Shown here: one piece after another, positions 17,060-25,535 of the stretch | How the letters are laid out: every line of letters begins with the position of its first letter | Position numbering within the stretch: the stretch's first letter is position 1 | Notes under the pieces: model-generated | What the model was told of the DNA's origin: nothing | Database searches by the model: none | What the model saw: the letters and a program-made list of their open reading frames with translations, nothing else | Origin: Trichodesmium erythraeum GBRTRLIN201 | Lineage (GTDB): Bacteria > Cyanobacteriota > Cyanobacteriia > Cyanobacteriales > Microcoleaceae | Assembly: GCA_018457135.1 (NCBI GenBank) | Contig: JAGGDU010000080.1 | Location: 1-40,085, forward strand | Direction of reading: 5' to 3' | DNA length: 40,085 nucleotides | Position numbers and translations under genes: made by a program

Positions 17060-19261
17060 ATGCCTGAAATTAATGACATCATTAATAATCGCAAAGCCAA
17101 CGCTACTACTGCGATAAAAAAGAAGGAAGACTTAGAAGAACTTGAGAGGAAAATTAAGGAGCTTCAGAGGTTAAGACCAGAAATTATTAAAGCACCTGGT
17201 ATTACTTCTGTCGTCTCTGAGCGCTTAGAAAAAGTTGACCTTCAAGGCATCCTTGATATTATTACTCAAGAACGAGAGCTGTGGGGAAGGATTGAGAAAC
17301 GCCTGAATAGGGATACTATTAATATTGCTGTTGTGGGTTTAGCACGTCAAGGAAAAAGTACATTTCTACAGCAAATAACTTTGTTGACAGATGCAGAAAT
17401 TCCTGCCAGTGATGGTCAACCTTGCACTACTACTCAAAGCAATATTTATCATTCACCAAACGAAAGTTATGGCAGAGTTTATTTTCATTCTAAAAGTTCT
17501 TTTTTGGAAGAAGTAATTATACCTTATTTCAAGAAATTAGGCTTTACAAGTTTCCCTCAAAGAATTGAAGATTTTGGTCGGGCACAACTACCATATTTAC
17601 GAGAAAATTTTTCTGCTAATGATCAGTCTATTTATAATCATCTAAAAGATGAGTATTACAGACACTTTTCTGACTATTCCCACCTACTAAAAAATGAAAA
17701 ACATGTCCAGAAAATTAGACAAGATGAAATTAAGGAGTATGTTTCTCAAAAGTATGATTTGGCCAGTCAACCAACCCTTTTTCATCACTTAGCTGTGGAA
17801 AAGGTAGAGATTTTTTGCCCATTTCCAAATAGAGGAGTAGAAAAAATTGCTGTAATTGATCTGCCTGGTCTTGGGGATACCCGGCTAGGGGATGCAGAAC
17901 GAATGATTAAAGCCCTTGCGGAAGATACTGATTTTATTTTGTTTATTCGCAAGCCGAATGCTACTGGTGATTTCTGGGGACAACGAGATGTTGATTTGTA
18001 TGATGCGGCACATCAAGCTTTGGAAGATAAATTACCTCTGGAACAGTGGTCTTTTATGCTACTTAATTATGATGGAGAAAATGGGAGAGCGTGTCAAGAT
18101 TTTCAAAATACGATTAAGTCTAAAGGAATTCATGTTAAGGAAGATCTTCAGTCTAACTGCAAGAATTCAACATCAGCGAAAGAAGTGTTAACAAAAATAC
18201 TTACATATTTGGAAAGAAACCTAGTCAGATTAGACAAACAGTATATGTCGTCAACTTATCAACAATCATTTAAGCGCCAACAGCAAGTGAAACTAGAACT
18301 ACAAGGACTGGAGCAAGCAATAGCTAGTTATGGGGATATCAATGCTCAGTATGTAGTGCTCAGAGATAAATTTGTGCTTCAACTTTACAATGATATAGAA
18401 AAGTTCCGAGAAGAAAAGCGAGAAGAATTGGACACTTCTAACCCAGAATTTAAAGCTGAGGTTGATGCAGCAATTAACCGGTGCCAACAAGAGTTTAATA
18501 TTCCTGATTTAGAGCGTTTAAATAGTTGGGCAAGAAAAGATGGAATTAATGCTGTTTATTTTCGAGCTAAACAACAAATGCGTCCGGGAATATTGAAGAA
18601 TTTTCACTTAATGGAAACTGGTCTCAAAGCTGCGGTTGATCAGACAAAATTAGAATTAGCAAATATTCTAATTCAACTAGGAATTGGAAATATAGTGAAA
18701 GATAATGGACTGGAGTTTTTCCCTGCTATGGTAGAGATTTTGAACAAAAGTAGTAGTTTGCCGAATCTTAGGTTTGCCTTTGAATTTATTGATTCTTTTG
18801 AAGTTACTTATAAAGGAATTATTCAATACCGAGTTTGGAAGGAGATTGTTGATATTTTACCTCCTAATACCATGACTTTTACTAAGGTATCAGATAATAT
18901 AAATAATGGTGATTTGTCTCCTAATACTATAGATTTTACTAAGGCATCAGATAATATGAATTTGGTTGTTCATGACCTTCAGAAACTCCATCAAAAAGCG
19001 ATTGAAGTATGTGAAGAGATTTTAGATGATATAGGAATATACTTTAATAATGGACGAATATCAATGGTAGAAGAATTTGCAGATTACATTACACGTGCAG
19101 AAGGGGTACAGGGGGAATGGGACATTTTTTTGAGCAATAACCGCAGTAAAGTTTGGCCAGAACTTAAGGAGATGGAAGAACAAGAGCAGTTACGAAAATA
19201 TTGGCTGTCTTTAGTTCAAGAAGCACTGGCTATTAATGAACAAATTAAGCTCTCTTTTTGA
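17060..19261 (+). CDS. Dynamin-like large GTPase (first gene of cassette)
   Basis: 733 aa. A short predicted coiled coil (about 20-40) precedes a large GTPase domain. The P-loop is G-L-A-R-Q-G-K-S (93-100), preceded by the strand N-I-A-V-V. A switch I threonine cluster is C-T-T-T (122-125). G3 is D-L-P-G-L-G-D (267-273), followed by T-D-F-I-L-F-I. The G4 position appears to be L-N-Y-D-G-E (about 335-340) rather than the usual T/N-K-x-D. The C-terminal half is helical. The wide gap between G1 and G3 and the helical tail fit the dynamin/bacterial dynamin-like class. No transmembrane segment is evident, so any membrane action would be peripheral or via the membrane protein encoded by gene four. 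An internal 19-residue duplication lies at about 600-640. Spacing to the next gene is 198 bases and includes a hairpin. The exact subfamily is not recognised. Confidence 0.75.
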   Translation: MPEINDIINNRKANATTAIKKKEDLEELERKIKELQRLRPEIIKAPGITSVVSERLEKVDLQGILDIITQERELWGRIEKRLNRDTINIAVVGLARQGKSTFLQQITLLTDAEIPASDGQPCTTTQSNIYHSPNESYGRVYFHSKSSFLEEVIIPYFKKLGFTSFPQRIEDFGRAQLPYLRENFSANDQSIYNHLKDEYYRHFSDYSHLLKNEKHVQKIRQDEIKEYVSQKYDLASQPTLFHHLAVEKVEIFCPFPNRGVEKIAVIDLPGLGDTRLGDAERMIKALAEDTDFILFIRKPNATGDFWGQRDVDLYDAAHQALEDKLPLEQWSFMLLNYDGENGRACQDFQNTIKSKGIHVKEDLQSNCKNSTSAKEVLTKILTYLERNLVRLDKQYMSSTYQQSFKRQQQVKLELQGLEQAIASYGDINAQYVVLRDKFVLQLYNDIEKFREEKREELDTSNPEFKAEVDAAINRCQQEFNIPDLERLNSWARKDGINAVYFRAKQQMRPGILKNFHLMETGLKAAVDQTKLELANILIQLGIGNIVKDNGLEFFPAMVEILNKSSSLPNLRFAFEFIDSFEVTYKGIIQYRVWKEIVDILPPNTMTFTKVSDNINNGDLSPNTIDFTKASDNMNLVVHDLQKLHQKAIEVCEEILDDIGIYFNNGRISMVEEFADYITRAEGVQGEWDIFLSNNRSKVWPELKEMEEQEQLRKYWLSLVQEALAINEQIKLSF
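18863..18976 (+). repeat. 57-bp imperfect tandem duplication within the GTPase gene
   Basis: CCTAATAC followed by T/A-changed copies of a segment encoding (N)-T-x-x-F-T-K-x-S-D-N-x-N starts at 18863 and again at 18920, a period of 57 bases (19 codons), in frame. It adds a second copy of a surface-like polar segment to the helical part of the protein. Confidence 0.75.
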
Positions 19262-19295
19262 TAACTCGATTGATTTAAAGTGAGTTAAACTAGGC

Positions 19296-19390
19296 AAAAT
19301 GTTAGCTATAAATTTAGTTGATTAAGCATATTGAGCAAAGTAACTTAGAACAAGTTATTTGCTCAATAAAAATCAAAAAATGTTAGCTAT
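19296..19390. promoter_or_regulatory. Hairpin flanked by direct repeats between cassette genes 1 and 2
   Basis: A stem of about 16 bp is formed by 19330-19346 (ATTGAGCAAAGTAACTT) and 19352-19367 (AAGTTATTTGCTCAAT) with one bulged G and a 5-base loop (AGAAC). The sequence AAAATGTTAGCTAT occurs on both sides, at 19296-19309 and 19377-19390. The base run following the stem is A-rich on the plus strand, so it is not a standard terminator for that strand. It may process, stabilise or attenuate the polycistronic mRNA, or be a small insertion with target duplication. Confidence 0.55.
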
Positions 19391-19459
19391 TCGTTGTTCA
19401 GAGAGGATTGCTATATTAACTTGTAGTTAGTCAACCAAACACAGGGGTTATTTATAATC

Positions 19460-20641
19460 ATGGTTCAAGAACAACAACGGCAAAAAAACACAAGAATTAA
19501 ACTGGGAATTTGGGGAACTAGCAGTGCAGGAAAAACAGTTTATATGCTCATGCTATATCATTACCTTCAAAGGTCAAAAAGAAAAGACAGGTTCTTAGTT
19601 AAGGCTGGTAATGAACAAACAGACAAGTTTCTGAAAAAACATTTAATTTCAAGGATTTATAAAGGAGAATTTCCAAGCACAACAACAAAGGAAGATAAAT
19701 ATAACTCATATTCTTATAAGCTGAAAAGGAATAATAGCGACACAATAGTAGAGTTGACCTTTCTCGATCTCTCAGGAGAAATCTGGAAAAGCAGAGGATA
19801 CAAGGTAAAGACAAATAACAAGAAAAACGAGGATGTAAGTGTAGCAAAATACTTGACACAGTGCCATGGAATTTTAATTTTATTGAGTCCCTTAAAGGAA
19901 GACTACCCTCCTAAAAACTCATATTTCTCATTATTAGAAGGCTTATTTAGATTAATGCTAAGAGAAATTCCCGAATCCGAATTCAAACTAGAGCAATATG
20001 TTGTTTTTGGTATAACTAAAGCAGATCACGATGAAATTTACCAGCGGACAATAGACAGGAATTTTTATCAATTGATTATGGAAATTATAGGACCCCAAGC
20101 AAGCCTAGAAGGGCTCGAAAGCTATTTTCATCTAGAAATAGTGGAAGAGAAAGATGGAACAAAGCGAGTGAATGTAAATGGAGAAAATAATCGTTGCTGT
20201 TTTCTTCCTATTTCACCCTTCGCAAAATATTACGATGAAGATGGTGGTAAAATGATATCCCCTGTTATTGAAAATAAAACAGAGGAAGAACCAAGGGCAA
20301 ATGAGTCACAGCAGGAGCCGCCAAAAGCTGCTGGTAAGCGACAGGAGAAACAGCGAGAAGACCCTTTTAAAAAAAATCTAGGTAAGAAGCAAAAGAATAA
20401 TGATGATTATGAAACACCCAGTACGGCTGACAATTCTGAAGGTGGTCAAAGGGAAGGCCACAGTAGTGACAATGATGACTATGACACACCCAGTACAACT
20501 AATGATGATGAACCAAATCAAAAACAGGGAAAATACAAGATTGATACACGCGTTGAGTGGAGACCTCAAAATGTAGTTGAGCCTATTGAGTGGTTGATTC
20601 AGCGTATAGAAAATCATCCTCCCAAAATTTTTGATGAATAG
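19460..20641 (+). CDS. GTPase of the double-GTPase (DO-GTPase) kind
   Basis: 393 aa. P-loop G-T-S-S-A-G-K-T (19-26) after L-G-I-W. G3 is F-L-D-L-S-G-E (101-107), with D-x-x-G as D-L-S-G. A following hydrophobic strand G-I-L-I-L-L-S-P leads to G4 T-K-A-D (186-189). The G-x-W/G-T-x-x-A/S-G-K-T start, D-x-x-G-E box and an ending of the form V-x-x-P-I-E-W-L-I (about residues 372-380) agree with the DO-GTPase families that Aravind and colleagues described in NTP-dependent conflict systems. Between about 265 and 360 is a charged, low-complexity linker with two N-D-D-Y-(E/D)-T-P-S-T units. An AGGGG-like ribosome site precedes the ATG. The next gene starts 44 bases after the stop, so they are almost certainly co-transcribed. 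It probably acts in the cytosol as the regulatory switch for the next gene's product (inference). Confidence 0.72.
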   Translation: MVQEQQRQKNTRIKLGIWGTSSAGKTVYMLMLYHYLQRSKRKDRFLVKAGNEQTDKFLKKHLISRIYKGEFPSTTTKEDKYNSYSYKLKRNNSDTIVELTFLDLSGEIWKSRGYKVKTNNKKNEDVSVAKYLTQCHGILILLSPLKEDYPPKNSYFSLLEGLFRLMLREIPESEFKLEQYVVFGITKADHDEIYQRTIDRNFYQLIMEIIGPQASLEGLESYFHLEIVEEKDGTKRVNVNGENNRCCFLPISPFAKYYDEDGGKMISPVIENKTEEEPRANESQQEPPKAAGKRQEKQREDPFKKNLGKKQKNNDDYETPSTADNSEGGQREGHSSDNDDYDTPSTTNDDEPNQKQGKYKIDTRVEWRPQNVVEPIEWLIQRIENHPPKIFDE

Positions 20642-20685
20642 CAACAAACAGAGTAACAACAGTTAATCAATTAGGAGAAAAAATT

Positions 20686-23600
20686 ATGCAACAACAGCAA
20701 GAACTAGAGCAGTTTATTTACGGTAAATTTGTCGGTCCAGAAAGCGGATATTGCATCGTTGCCCATAGTTCTAACTTAGAAGACAAACAGGCTATAGAAG
20801 AGATAGCCGAGCAAGAATGTCGCTTTTGGCAACAGCCTTCGGATTATAATCTCTGGGGGGTTGGCATTTGTCGAAATAATACTCAGATTTGTCCGGAACA
20901 GGAAATTATATTTATTCAAGAAAGGTCGGCTCAGAATTTGAACAAAAGCTTTGTTTTTAGCGGAAGTCGTAGATTTTATCAGCGACTTTATATTTTTGCT
21001 TCCGAAGCAACAGCGCTGAAATTCAACAAGATCATTTTTCTGTGGCTTACCAAATTTTCCCTCAACAAAGTGCCTACATTTAAAGCACTCAATAAACCCA
21101 ATGGTTCCGGTGACTCTGGGTCTTGGTTTTTTCCTCAAAGTGACTTCTCATTAACTGACCAACAGACTGAAAAGGCAAACCCAAAAAAAATCATAGCAGA
21201 TGTTTGGCAGAAACTTAGCAACAATGAACGAAACCTCTGGGTTCAGGCGTTGGATGCAATTATGAGAGGTAAAAAGCTTTTGATTGCGATCGCAGATAAT
21301 AAAGATGAAATAAGTAAATTCCTGTCAAAACTGGACAATCTTTTATTACTTTTCATTCCGATGGTTTGGCGAAGTAAACTCTCGATCGCAATGGGAAAAG
21401 ACATCGATCTAGAAGTTTGTAAATGGGCAAATATAGTAGTTAGTTTTCAGGAAGAAAAACCGAGCTATTGGACTGATGATTGGGTTTGTCTAGATTTAGC
21501 ATCAACAATAATTACTCCAAATCTAAGTATTGAAAGTGAATACGTTAAAGATTTTATTGAACCACTTAAGGATGATTTTGGAAGTTTAACTATTCTATGT
21601 AAAAAATTTGCTGAAAATGAAAATGTTGGTCTTAAACTGAAGACCACCAACAATCAGAAAAACTCATCAGGATTTAGGCCAGATTCGTCTAATGTTAGTC
21701 TTTTATTACAGGGTAAGCCTTTAGACTTTAGTCATCCATCTGTTGATTTTATAGCTAATTACCCCAAGGACGATACCTATAAAACACAACTATTTTCCAA
21801 ATACTTTTTACCCATGAAATCCGAGCTAAAAATCTTTCTTGAGAATGTGGGTAAAGATCAAAAGACAGTGTTAATAATCCTTTGGGAGGCTATCAAACAA
21901 AATTTAACGACTGATGCTGATATAGCGGTCCTCTGTTTGAGTAAAATGTTTGCTTTATTAACTAAAGATGAGTTTTTAAAGCGACTTCAGGAACTTAAAG
22001 CAGCCGATGTTATGGAGCTAATAAGTCATGGCTTATGGAAAGAAACTCAAAAAAATGTCAATAAAGAAGACTCTTTAGAATTCATAAACAAAGAATTACA
22101 ACTTATTTCCTTAAAATTCATAAAAGAAGAAAGAAAGAGATACAAATACGAAGAATTTAAAAAATTTGTTAGCATTCATTTACAAGAAATATTTTTCTCA
22201 GATGTAGAAAAATTTCAACTATGGGATTCATTTTTAGCTCAGGAAATTGATCGGGAAAAGTTTCTGGATTTGTTTAACGAACAACTTATTCCTTTAATGC
22301 CTAAAATTGACTTAGAAATCTTTGAAAACAGCTATCTAATTAAATACCTAAAATCTTCATTTCCTATTGTATTTTTAGGATTGCAAGATGTTTTATCAAA
22401 TCGAAATTTCTCAAAGCTTTGCCTAGTTTCTAGTGACTTAAAAATAAATAATGCCACAACCAATAAGCTTTACCTAAACTTTTTAGAGTCTCAATCACCA
22501 ACCTATGAAAGTAGCCAGGATTTGTTAATAGATACTATTAATAGGAGTATCGATCTAAAAACAACAGTCCTTAAAATTCAAGATCTTTCTGATGTTTACC
22601 AATGGTTTTATAAGAAGAAACCAGGGTTATTCGATAATTTAAGTAAACTTTATAGCACTAATCCATCATGGTCAGACTGGGAAGAACTTGCATCTTTTTT
22701 GTACCCAGATGATCATAATCAAGAAAATAGGGTTTATTTTCTTGACAAAATAGTTGCTCAAAAATTCACCGCTGAGGTTTTAAAAACTTGGTTCAACTTA
22801 TTAAAAAGTGAACCGAATAATCCCAAGATTAAAGAAAGTTTTTTGAATGGAAAAACCTGGAAGAATTTAAGGGACGAAACTATTAAAAATATGTACTGTT
22901 ATCTAACAACTGAGGTCCCAGATTATGTAAGTAAGTTAATACAATGGGCCTCTGAAAAAAGTAGGTTTGATTTGATTAACGGAAAACTCACCGAATCTGC
23001 CATAGAAATTTGGGAAAATAATAAGACAATTGATCAACAAACTTGGCAAATTTTAATGTTTTCACCAGTACAAGCAAACTTATCCAATGAAAAGCGTTTT
23101 AGAATGAGAATTGCTGATTTATTGTGTGAACCAAATTCACTATCCTTGACAAATAATGTTGAAATTAAAAGCCAAAATATTTCTAAAGAAAGACAAAATA
23201 AAAGCGAGTCACAGCAAAAAAAACCAAGAGATCTTTTTAAGAAATATACTGCACATAAAACTATTCAGGAAAATGTTTCAAGCACTGATGATCCTTTAAC
23301 AAACTCGACATCTACTCAGATGTCTAATAATAACCAAAATGAGGGCAAAGTCAACGAGTCCAGGAGAGACTTGCCACTCTACAATAAAGAACAAAAAACA
23401 CTGCATTTATTAACTGAACTTGCTAGAAAAAAAATTAATAAATTCAAGGACGACCCTGAGAAAATTGAAGGTTTTCTTGAGCTTTGTGAAACCTTTGAAA
23501 TAAAAATACTGGAAGTTTTAGTGGAAGTGGATTTAAAAAATTGCCCTGGTGTCTTCTTCAAGTATCTGCATAGCAAAAATTATGATAGAAACAGCACAGA

Positions 23601-23778
23601 ATATATTCGTTGCTTTGAAAAAATGTTATCTCAAATTCAAAGCAACACTAAAGAGCGAGACAAAATTATCGATTTTGTGAGAGATATAGGAAAGAATATG
23701 ATTGGGGAAGGAGACAAAGAGCTTCGGGAGCTAGCTGTTGATTCTCTAGCCTCTTGGGCACGTCAGGGATTGAAGTGA
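20686..23778 (+). CDS. Large GTPase-associated protein, GAP1-like (1,030 aa)
   Basis: The N-terminal ~165 residues (I-Y-G-K-F-V-G-P-E-S-G-Y-C-I-V-A-H-S-S-N onwards, later F-S-G-S-R-R-F-Y-Q-R-L-Y-I-F) look like the GTPase-associated protein 1 N-terminal domain, which is typically encoded beside DO-GTPases. I base this on pattern memory, not a search. The remainder is mostly helical, without Walker motifs, membrane segments or catalytic signatures I can name. About residues 825-905 form a polar, low-complexity linker, with a final ~110-residue helical domain (E-L-A-R-K-K-I-N-K-F onwards). The linker has E-S-Q-Q-K-K-P-R-D-L-F-K-K, echoing E-S-Q-Q-E-P-P and D-P-F-K-K in the preceding GTPase. A strong AGGAG site is eight bases before the ATG. 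Probable role: partner, sensor or adaptor of the GTPase (inference). Confidence 0.65.
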   Translation: MQQQQELEQFIYGKFVGPESGYCIVAHSSNLEDKQAIEEIAEQECRFWQQPSDYNLWGVGICRNNTQICPEQEIIFIQERSAQNLNKSFVFSGSRRFYQRLYIFASEATALKFNKIIFLWLTKFSLNKVPTFKALNKPNGSGDSGSWFFPQSDFSLTDQQTEKANPKKIIADVWQKLSNNERNLWVQALDAIMRGKKLLIAIADNKDEISKFLSKLDNLLLLFIPMVWRSKLSIAMGKDIDLEVCKWANIVVSFQEEKPSYWTDDWVCLDLASTIITPNLSIESEYVKDFIEPLKDDFGSLTILCKKFAENENVGLKLKTTNNQKNSSGFRPDSSNVSLLLQGKPLDFSHPSVDFIANYPKDDTYKTQLFSKYFLPMKSELKIFLENVGKDQKTVLIILWEAIKQNLTTDADIAVLCLSKMFALLTKDEFLKRLQELKAADVMELISHGLWKETQKNVNKEDSLEFINKELQLISLKFIKEERKRYKYEEFKKFVSIHLQEIFFSDVEKFQLWDSFLAQEIDREKFLDLFNEQLIPLMPKIDLEIFENSYLIKYLKSSFPIVFLGLQDVLSNRNFSKLCLVSSDLKINNATTNKLYLNFLESQSPTYESSQDLLIDTINRSIDLKTTVLKIQDLSDVYQWFYKKKPGLFDNLSKLYSTNPSWSDWEELASFLYPDDHNQENRVYFLDKIVAQKFTAEVLKTWFNLLKSEPNNPKIKESFLNGKTWKNLRDETIKNMYCYLTTEVPDYVSKLIQWASEKSRFDLINGKLTESAIEIWENNKTIDQQTWQILMFSPVQANLSNEKRFRMRIADLLCEPNSLSLTNNVEIKSQNISKERQNKSESQQKKPRDLFKKYTAHKTIQENVSSTDDPLTNSTSTQMSNNNQNEGKVNESRRDLPLYNKEQKTLHLLTELARKKINKFKDDPEKIEGFLELCETFEIKILEVLVEVDLKNCPGVFFKYLHSKNYDRNSTEYIRCFEKMLSQIQSNTKERDKIIDFVRDIGKNMIGEGDKELRELAVDSLASWARQGLK

Positions 23779-23889
23779 TTGCTGTCTCACCATTATAAGA
23801 AGTGTAGCCAACAGGGTAACTAGGCTTTTTGTTCAGCTTTAAGGTAGTGCAAGTTAATAAAAACTTAGTCAAATTGGAGTTTTTTTTAA

Positions 23890-25410
23890 ATGATTAATGA
23901 TAACAGCCAAAATCAGGAAACAAATTTTTGGATATGCAATGGAGAGGAAAAAAACCTGCCTCATCCCCCGCAAATGCTTCATTACGGTGATGAGTGTCCT
24001 ATTTGCCACAATGTCAAAAAAATCAAACGGAACCCACCTCCTCCAAACCCAGACACCATTAATATTACTAGACCAACCGATTTTGAAGTACCCCCAGAGG
24101 TCGACACCAATAGTATTAAAGGTACTAGACCAACTGCTTCTCAAGTATCCCCAACAGGACAAAAGTCAAAACGCGACTGGCCTCTTGTTGGGGCACTTAC
24201 GATTTTGAACCTGGGGAGTGCATTTACGACTGTTCGTGGTGCGTCGCAAATTCTCCCGAGTTTTGTCGCTTATCCTATGGGTATTACTATTCAGGGAGTG
24301 CTATTTGCCTTAATTGCTCGTTTATTCCTGAAACACGCCCCCTTAATTAAATGGGTAGTTGTAGGCTGCTTTTCAACTTTTAGCGTTTACACTAGCTTTT
24401 TTGCTTACTATGATTTACTAAATCGAGAGACACGGGAAAAGACTCGTATTGAGCTAGCTAATTCTGGTCATCAAAGCTTAGTAGGAGAATTCTTTACCCC
24501 GATTCAAAATAAAGTTAATTCCTTGGAAAGCGAGATAGGTATTATTAACAAAAAAATAGAGAAAGAAACTCAAGGAGAGAGGGGAGGAAGACCAAAAGGT
24601 TGTGGAAAAGTGTGTCAGCAACTAAAAGAAGAAAGAGAAATACTCGAAGAACAAAAAGCTCAACTTAAACCATTAGTCAACCGCTTACAGCCTTTATTTA
24701 ACTACAATGTGGAAGGTAAGTCACCAAAAGAAATTTTTGACACTGACTTCAAAGCTTTATCTAAAGTTGGGGAAAATTGTTTACCAAAAGAGCTGTTATC
24801 ACAGCTAGAGATTACTTGTTTGCCCGATCAATATTTGAAGGCTTTAAACCCACAAAATTCTGAAAATTACGAAAGGCTAAGATTGACATACATCGATCCA
24901 GATCTAGAGGTTGATTTTCTTGCGCCCATTCTTAAAGTCATGAAAGGTGAAGGTTCTGCCATAGCATCTGTCATTATGGCTTTGCTAATTGATGGCTGTA
25001 TCATTTTGTTAGGAATTGGTGTTGAAATTCGCCCCCAGGTAACTCGTCAACGACAACAAACATTGACCTTGCAAATAAAAGATGGTAAAATTGTGGAGTT
25101 TTTAAACCTGTTACTATCGAAATCAGAAAATGAAACTATTGAAATAGAAAAAAGCGATAACAATAAAGATGAATACCAAAATTTGCTCACTTGGCTTTCT
25201 GTAAACACTCGATGGATTTGGCAAGATGAAGATAAAAGCTGGTACTTTCGATCTTCCAGTAGTAAAGAGAATTTTCAGAAATGGTTGATAAATCAGATAA
25301 ATTTGCAAAATCAGGCTCGGGCTAGTACGAATTTATTGGAGTCCTGGAAGAAAAAGCCTCCAGAATATTTTGTGCTTGAGATGCCAATAGTTTCAAAAGA
25401 TCAGGATTAA
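23890..25410 (+). CDS. Four-helix membrane protein with half zinc ribbon and coiled-coil loop
   Basis: 506 aa. The N-terminus holds W-I-C (Cys16) and C-P-I-C (Cys36, Cys39) with nearby histidines, reminiscent of a zinc ribbon that has lost one cysteine of its first pair. A Pro-rich linker (48-92) contains two T-R-P-T units. Hydrophobic segments lie at about 98-117, 126-148, 152-176 and 357-381. The ~175-residue stretch between the third and fourth has a heptad-like helical coil (205-265) and four cysteines (239, 243, 298, 311). With a cytoplasmic N-terminus it would be exposed outside the membrane. The C-terminal ~120 residues would be cytoplasmic. GGAG precedes the ATG by about ten bases, and the gap to the previous gene is 111 bases. 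I do not recognise the family. Its place as the last gene suggests the membrane-bound output or anchor of the GTPase cassette (inference). Confidence 0.6.
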   Translation: MINDNSQNQETNFWICNGEEKNLPHPPQMLHYGDECPICHNVKKIKRNPPPPNPDTINITRPTDFEVPPEVDTNSIKGTRPTASQVSPTGQKSKRDWPLVGALTILNLGSAFTTVRGASQILPSFVAYPMGITIQGVLFALIARLFLKHAPLIKWVVVGCFSTFSVYTSFFAYYDLLNRETREKTRIELANSGHQSLVGEFFTPIQNKVNSLESEIGIINKKIEKETQGERGGRPKGCGKVCQQLKEEREILEEQKAQLKPLVNRLQPLFNYNVEGKSPKEIFDTDFKALSKVGENCLPKELLSQLEITCLPDQYLKALNPQNSENYERLRLTYIDPDLEVDFLAPILKVMKGEGSAIASVIMALLIDGCIILLGIGVEIRPQVTRQRQQTLTLQIKDGKIVEFLNLLLSKSENETIEIEKSDNNKDEYQNLLTWLSVNTRWIWQDEDKSWYFRSSSSKENFQKWLINQINLQNQARASTNLLESWKKKPPEYFVLEMPIVSKDQD

Positions 25411-25450
25411 GTTTGGCAGAGATTGCTTCCTACTTACTAAGGTACACTTG

Positions 25451-25469
25451 TGCGGGCAATATGCCCGCA
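25451..25469. other. GC-rich palindrome between convergent genes
   Basis: TGCGGGC (25451-25457), AATAT loop, GCCCGCA (25463-25469) is a perfect 7-bp stem in an otherwise AT-rich spacer between the convergent membrane-protein gene and the topoisomerase gene. Its place suits a bidirectional end-of-transcript structure, but neither side has a clean T-run. GC-rich palindromes like this are often dispersed repeats in filamentous cyanobacteria. Confidence 0.5.
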
Positions 25470-25535
25470 ATAGCAAGATAGAAGTTTTAATATCTGTACC
25501 TCATATACTGGAAATTTGCTGTAACTGATAACTGA

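Noticed and set aside
19599-19859. Minus-strand frame inside the DO-GTPase gene
   Set aside because: Fully overlaps the GTPase coding sequence, which has clear G1, G3 and G4 motifs.
25451-25469. Intrinsic terminator for the GTPase cassette
   Set aside because: The stem is good but no T-run follows on either strand, so it is listed only as a palindrome.
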